From positions 1 to 64,000 of the forward strand of contig JALEKK010000035.1 of NCBI GenBank assembly GCA_022769005.1: a DNA stretch of 64,000 nucleotides. Reading direction: 5' to 3'. Both the position numbers and the translations under genes were made by a program. The notes beneath the pieces are model-generated. The model saw only the letters and a program-made list of their open reading frames with translations. It had not been told where the DNA came from and made no database searches. Source of the stretch: Lachnospiraceae bacterium (GTDB taxonomy: Bacteria; Bacillota; Clostridia; Lachnospirales; Lachnospiraceae). This document shows positions 60,567-64,000 of the stretch, piece after piece. Within the stretch, counting starts at the first letter, position 1. The number at the start of each line of letters is the position of its first letter.

Positions 60567-61139
60567 ATGATCGACTATCATGTATCGTGTGCAAACACCA
60601 ATAATATTACAAATGAAAACTATGAACAAAACATTATCGACATCAAATTTATGAGAGAGGCATATAATCTTGCTTTGAAGGCAGATAAGAAAAATGAGAC
60701 GCCTATAGGTTGCGTAATAGTTCATAACAATAAAATTATAGCTAAAGGTTACAACCGAAGAAATACGGATAACTCCACCATAAAGCACGCTGAAATATCT
60801 GCCATAAGCGGTGCATCAAAAGTGTTAAAAGACTGGCGCCTTGAGGATTGTACGCTCTACGTTACTCTTGAACCGTGTCAAATGTGTGCCGGAGCCATTG
60901 TTCAGGCCAGGATTCCACGTGTGGTAATCGGGGCAATGAGCATGAAGTCCGGTTGCGCCGGTTCCGTTATCAACATTTTAAATAATAAAAACTTTAATCA
61001 TCAATGCAGCATAACGTACAATGTCCTTGAGAAGGAATGCTCTGAACTGATGAGTTCATTTTTCAAAAAAATGAGATTTGAAAGAAAATATAAAAAATTG
61101 TTGCTCAAAAGGGCAGATATGCAAAAAAATAAAAACTGA
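60567..61139 (+). CDS. tadA: tRNA-specific adenosine deaminase TadA
   Basis: TadA converts A34 to inosine in tRNA-Arg. Zinc and catalytic residues lie in TIKHAEISAI (HAE) and LEPCQMCAGAIVQARI (PCxxC), with GKNETPIGCV-type substrate loop (KKNETPIGCVIVHNNKIIAKGYN). The C-terminal helix ends in SSFFKKMRFERKYKK. The protein is 190 residues if it begins at 60567, about 30 longer than usual; neither this ATG nor the internal ATG at 60651 (MREAYNLAL) has a good ribosome binding site, so the true start is uncertain and the internal one fits family length better. It lies 27 bases after tyrA and is probably cotranscribed. Confidence 0.93.
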   Translation: MIDYHVSCANTNNITNENYEQNIIDIKFMREAYNLALKADKKNETPIGCVIVHNNKIIAKGYNRRNTDNSTIKHAEISAISGASKVLKDWRLEDCTLYVTLEPCQMCAGAIVQARIPRVVIGAMSMKSGCAGSVINILNNKNFNHQCSITYNVLEKECSELMSSFFKKMRFERKYKKLLLKRADMQKNKN

Positions 61140-61179
61140 AATGACGCAAAATCCGTGAACATATTCCGATGAAATAAAC

Positions 61180-61244
61180 AAACCACCGTAACAGCATTAT
61201 TATCATATTTATTTTCTGATATTAATGTCTGTTTACGGTGGTTT
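61180..61244. terminator. Bidirectional composite terminator
   Basis: Outer stem AAACCACCGTAACAG / CTGTTTACGGTGGTTT between the convergent tadA and lysA, with an inner ATTATTATCA / TGATATTAAT stem. T runs on both strands. Confidence 0.87.
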
Positions 61245-61291
61245 TATTATTTAAGTTTAATATATGTATTTATTCGCTTTGAATATCAATA

Positions 61292-62533
61292 TTACATGAA
61301 TTCAAATAAATCCTCTATGGTTTCTCTTCTTCGTATAAGTTTTACGGTGCCATCCTTACATACCATAACTTCTGCAGGACGCGGTCTCGAATTATAGCTT
61401 GAACTCATACTGTATCCGTATGCCCCGGCATCAAGTATACATGCAAGATCTCCTTTTTTAATTACTGGGAGTTCTCTGTCATTTGCAATGATATCGCCTG
61501 ATTCACATATATTACCCGTTACTGTAACGGTTTCGGTATTCTCTCTCGGAACAACCTTGCCGTCCCTTATAACTTCAATATCATGCCATGAATCGTACAT
61601 TGAAGGTCTTACAAGAACATTCATTCCGACATCTGTTCCTACATATTTTCTTCCCGCATTCTGTTTAACTGAATGTACCCTTCCGAGTATTACGCCGCCC
61701 TCGGCAACACAGTATCTTCCGGGTTCGGATTTAAACAAAGGAGCCGAACCGTATTCTTCGACAAATTTATCTAAAATAGGTTCCAATCTCTTTTTAAAAC
61801 TCTCCATGTCATATTCCGCTTCTCCCTCAAGTTTATGATACGGAATTCCGTATCCGCCTCCGAAATCAATAAACTCAAGGTTTTCAAAACGCATTGCAAT
61901 TCTTAACAGATTGGAAACCGCCTGTAAATATGGCTCCGGATCCATAAATAAAGATCCTATATGTTGGTTGATGCCGGCTATTGTGAGATTATATTTTTCC
62001 GTAATTTTGAATATCTCCGGAATATCTTCTTCCGCAATTCCGAACTTGGTTTTTTTACCTGCCGTAATGACTTTGTCGTGATGTCCCGCACCTACTCCCG
62101 GATTTATTCTTACCGCACATTTTCCTCCTGGATTGATTTCACCGAACATCTCCAGCTGCGAAAGGCTGTCCAGACTTGTCATAATACCGAGGTCAACGGC
62201 GTATTTCATCTCTTCTTCCGATACATTATTAGGTATGTAAAATATTCTTTCTTTAGGAAAACCTGCCTTGAGAAGCATTGAAATCTCACCCGGACTCATG
62301 GCATCACAGTTATTTCCTTCTTCCAAAGCCAATTTTAATATGTGAATATTGGTATTTGCTTTGACTGAATAATTAGCCGTATACGGATACTTGGTAATTA
62401 CTTTAGCTACATTATCCATCTGTTTTCTTATTATTTCTTCATTATATACATAAAGCGGAGTACCGTATTCCTCTGCAATGGTTTCCGGATTATTGCCTCT
62501 AAAGAAATCTCTTTCGTTAATAAATGATTCCAT
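61292..62533 (-). CDS. lysA: Diaminopimelate decarboxylase
   Basis: LysA turns meso-diaminopimelate into L-lysine with pyridoxal phosphate. The PLP lysine is in YTANYSVKANTN (about residue 58), followed by CDAMSPGEISMLLKAGFP, RINPGVGAGHHDKVITAGKKTKFGI, INQHIGSLFMDPEPYL, FIDFGGGYGIPYH, and the C-terminal catalytic Cys in NICESGDIIA and DAGAYGYSMSSSYNSRPRP. Length 413 is usual. GGAGG lies before the ATG, and ddh ends 12 bases upstream, so the two form an operon. No lysine riboswitch is visible ahead of ddh. Confidence 0.96.
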   Translation of the reverse strand: MESFINERDFFRGNNPETIAEEYGTPLYVYNEEIIRKQMDNVAKVITKYPYTANYSVKANTNIHILKLALEEGNNCDAMSPGEISMLLKAGFPKERIFYIPNNVSEEEMKYAVDLGIMTSLDSLSQLEMFGEINPGGKCAVRINPGVGAGHHDKVITAGKKTKFGIAEEDIPEIFKITEKYNLTIAGINQHIGSLFMDPEPYLQAVSNLLRIAMRFENLEFIDFGGGYGIPYHKLEGEAEYDMESFKKRLEPILDKFVEEYGSAPLFKSEPGRYCVAEGGVILGRVHSVKQNAGRKYVGTDVGMNVLVRPSMYDSWHDIEVIRDGKVVPRENTETVTVTGNICESGDIIANDRELPVIKKGDLACILDAGAYGYSMSSSYNSRPRPAEVMVCKDGTVKLIRRRETIEDLFEFM

Positions 62534-62545
62534 ATTTCCTCCGTA

Positions 62546-63526
62546 TTATAGTAAGTGAGCACGAATATCTTCGCCGCTTAATCTGCTGAGGTATGCAGGC
62601 GCAATATCAAATACGGTTTTGCAGCCGGTTATTCCCTCTCTGTGAAGTCTGTCTATGGCACGGGCATAAGCAACTATTACGGAAGCCGTAAATTCAGGAT
62701 TAGAATCAAGCTTCAGGCTGTATTCAATAACATGCTTATTTTCTTTATTTCGGCCCGTTACACCGGAACGGATAACAAAACCTCCGTGAGGAATGCCGGC
62801 ATGATCTCTTTCAAGCTCTTCTTCCGTAATAAAATGTACCGTTGTATCATAGTCTGCAAAATAATTAGGCATGGTCTTAATTTCATGCACTATTCTTTCA
62901 AGGTCCGCCCCCTCCTCAGCTACAACAAAACATTCTCTTGTATGCTTCTCTCTTGTTGTAAGTTCCGGATTTTTACCGGCTCTCACGGCCTCAAGAGCAG
63001 ATTCCGACGGAATGGTATACTGCTTTCCGTTCTTAACTCCCTCTATTCTTCTTATTGCATCGGAATGTCCCTGGCTTACGCCTTTGCCCCAAAATGTATA
63101 CGATTTACCTTCAGGCAGAATGCATTCCGCATAGAGACGGTTAAGCGAAAACATGCCCGGATCCCAACCTGCGGAAATAAGAGCTGTATGGCCGCTTTCC
63201 TTTGCCGATTTGTCAACATTTGCGAAATGCTCAGGTATTCTTGCATGTGTATCAAAACTGTCAATTACATTAAAGTGTTTAGCATATTCAGGAGTCTGTT
63301 TAGGCATATCCGTTGCACTTCCGCTGCATATAATCAAAACATCTATTTCATCTTTATGTTCTAAAATATCCGCCGTATTATATACGGGAACGCCCGGCGT
63401 AACTATATTTACCTTTTCCGGACTTCTTCTTGTAAAGACAGCCGAAAGTTCTAAATCATCATTCTGTCCTATGGCACATTCAACACCTTTGGCAAGGTTT
63501 CCATATCCAAGAATACCTATTCTCAT
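62546..63526 (-). CDS. ddh: meso-Diaminopimelate D-dehydrogenase
   Basis: Ddh makes meso-DAP in one NADPH-dependent step from tetrahydrodipicolinate and ammonia. The 326-residue protein has the N-terminal GYGNLAKGVECAIGQNDDLELSAVFTRRSP, then ICSGSATDMPKQTPEYAKHFNVIDSFDTH and SAGWDPGMFSLNRLY, WGKGVSQGHSDAIRRIEGVK and GMPHGG-like GIPHGGFVIRSG, all typical. This gives the organism the short dehydrogenase branch of the lysine/peptidoglycan pathway. GGAG precedes the ATG. With lysA downstream it forms a compact unit that supplies both DAP and lysine. Confidence 0.96.
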   Translation of the reverse strand: MRIGILGYGNLAKGVECAIGQNDDLELSAVFTRRSPEKVNIVTPGVPVYNTADILEHKDEIDVLIICSGSATDMPKQTPEYAKHFNVIDSFDTHARIPEHFANVDKSAKESGHTALISAGWDPGMFSLNRLYAECILPEGKSYTFWGKGVSQGHSDAIRRIEGVKNGKQYTIPSESALEAVRAGKNPELTTREKHTRECFVVAEEGADLERIVHEIKTMPNYFADYDTTVHFITEEELERDHAGIPHGGFVIRSGVTGRNKENKHVIEYSLKLDSNPEFTASVIVAYARAIDRLHREGITGCKTVFDIAPAYLSRLSGEDIRAHLL

Positions 63527-63703
63527 AATGTATCTCCTTTGCGTTTTAACAAATTGAATAAGAACATAAATAATTCTTATTTTATTTATGTTTATTTTTA
63601 TTAACTAATATAGTTTATATTATAATAAATTTAACCGTAAATCAATTTTATATTTATGAAATTAATCACACAATAAATCTCCGTTTGTTACGGTCGGAAA
63701 CCC

Positions 63704-63743
63704 TAAAAAAACAGCCGCAGGCGGCAATTGCACGCTTACGGCT
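63704..63743 (-). terminator. Terminator after the pyridoxal-kinase-like gene
   Basis: Minus strand: AGCCGTAAGCG / CGCCTGCGGCT (one mismatch, one G-T), nine-base loop, then TGTTTTTTT, about 55 bases after the stop codon of the right-edge gene. Confidence 0.85.
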
Positions 63744-63797
63744 GACAAATATTTTAAAATATCGGATAAATGTAATCATCCGGAACCATGATATAAA

Positions 63798-64000
63798 TTA
63801 AATCTTTATACTCAAAAATTTTTCAAAACATACGCCGTTGAGACCGTCAATATTGTTTTCATCGGAAACTTTAAGAGCTTTTGCAACAAAGTCCGACGCC
63901 CTCTCCACCGAATTTAAAAATTTCTTACCGTTCAGTGCGTCCGCTGCAATAACGGCAGAAAAAACATCTCCGGTTCCCGGTCTTTCATTATGTTGTTTTT
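63798..64000 (-). CDS. Pyridoxal/pyridoxamine kinase-like protein, C-terminal end only
   Basis: Only the last 67 codons are inside the window. They read ERPGTGDVFSAVIAADALNG, then KKFLNSVERASDFVAKALK, and end GVCFEKFLSIKI. GTGDVFSAVI holds the catalytic Asp of ribokinase-type kinases, and the closing GVxFEKxL is typical of the PdxY/pyridoxamine kinase branch seen in Lachnospiraceae. The protein would phosphorylate a B6 vitamer to the cofactor form used, for example, by LysA nearby. The start lies beyond base 64000. A terminator follows it, so it is separate from ddh-lysA. Confidence 0.82.
   Translation of the reverse strand, partial: KQHNERPGTGDVFSAVIAADALNGKKFLNSVERASDFVAKALKVSDENNIDGLNGVCFEKFLSIKI

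Noticed and set aside
62642-63364. 240-codon plus-strand frame over ddh
   Set aside because: It is the complement of ddh, whose motifs are clear; no start signals.
63527-63700. Possible lysine riboswitch ahead of ddh-lysA
   Set aside because: No AGAGG/GAGG-type L-box core or long five-stem fold could be seen in this AT-rich spacer.

Overview
The window reads as a chromosomal segment of a low-GC, Gram-positive anaerobe of the class Clostridia, most probably a Lachnospiraceae-type gut or rumen bacterium. The reasons are the AT-rich spacers, strong GGAGG ribosome binding sites, a stand-alone Ni-Fe CO dehydrogenase, iron-containing alcohol dehydrogenase, Asp23/FakA/RecG/L28 synteny, an archaeal-type AspRS beside GatCAB, and meso-DAP dehydrogenase. 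This is inferred from gene content and motif recall; no species can be named without a search. Almost everything is core or metabolic. I see no phage, insertion sequence, CRISPR array, toxin-antitoxin module or defence island. Most genes lie on the minus strand.

Layout from left to right: a cut-off secreted zinc metalloprotease coupled to holA and an mscL with a zinc-ribbon tail (1-4017); folD and fchA for one-carbon chemistry (4102-5648); the gltX-glnA operon (5804-8833); an alpha/beta hydrolase and tRNA-Leu(UAG), then trmB and a D,D-carboxypeptidase (9090-12488); two close AGCS amino-acid symporters flanking a DUF1275 membrane protein (12601-16607); recG, fakA, an Asp23 protein and rpmB (16744-21668); htrA, phosphoglucomutase, a DUF368 protein, a 3-hydroxyacyl-CoA dehydrogenase and a lipoprotein beta-carbonic anhydrase (21800-28469); pfkA with two half-size ChrA transporters, a lipase-like hydrolase and DHFR (28679-32764); a YolD-like protein and a Y-family polymerase (32872-34736); cooS (34829-36973); a MATE pump, Fe-ADH, and the divergent ferredoxin-tailed aldo/keto reductase (37193-41361); coaBC and a MurE-like ligase (41422-44206); DegV and a small TTG-start gene (44299-45571); gatCAB, aspS and radA (45881-52275); the leuS-flippase-clpC operon (52995-59457); tyrA and tadA (59682-61139); lysA and ddh (61292-63526); and the end of a pyridoxal-kinase-like gene at the right edge.

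Several genes interlock. FolD has lost the residues needed for cyclohydrolase chemistry and sits beside FchA, which can supply that step. The AspRS carries the His/Pro pair of non-discriminating enzymes and lies next to GatCAB, which would amidate Asp-tRNA(Asn). FakA and a DegV protein can form a fatty-acid kinase. Ddh and LysA give DAP and lysine by the short dehydrogenase route. The Y-family polymerase has a near-consensus sigma-A promoter with a LexA-like palindrome at the predicted transcription start.

No wholly new multi-gene system stands out. The best leads are protein variants (FolD, CooS N-terminus, MscL tail, MurE-like substrate loop, exported carbonic anhydrase) and a set of unusually long, directional, wobble-paired terminator hairpins.
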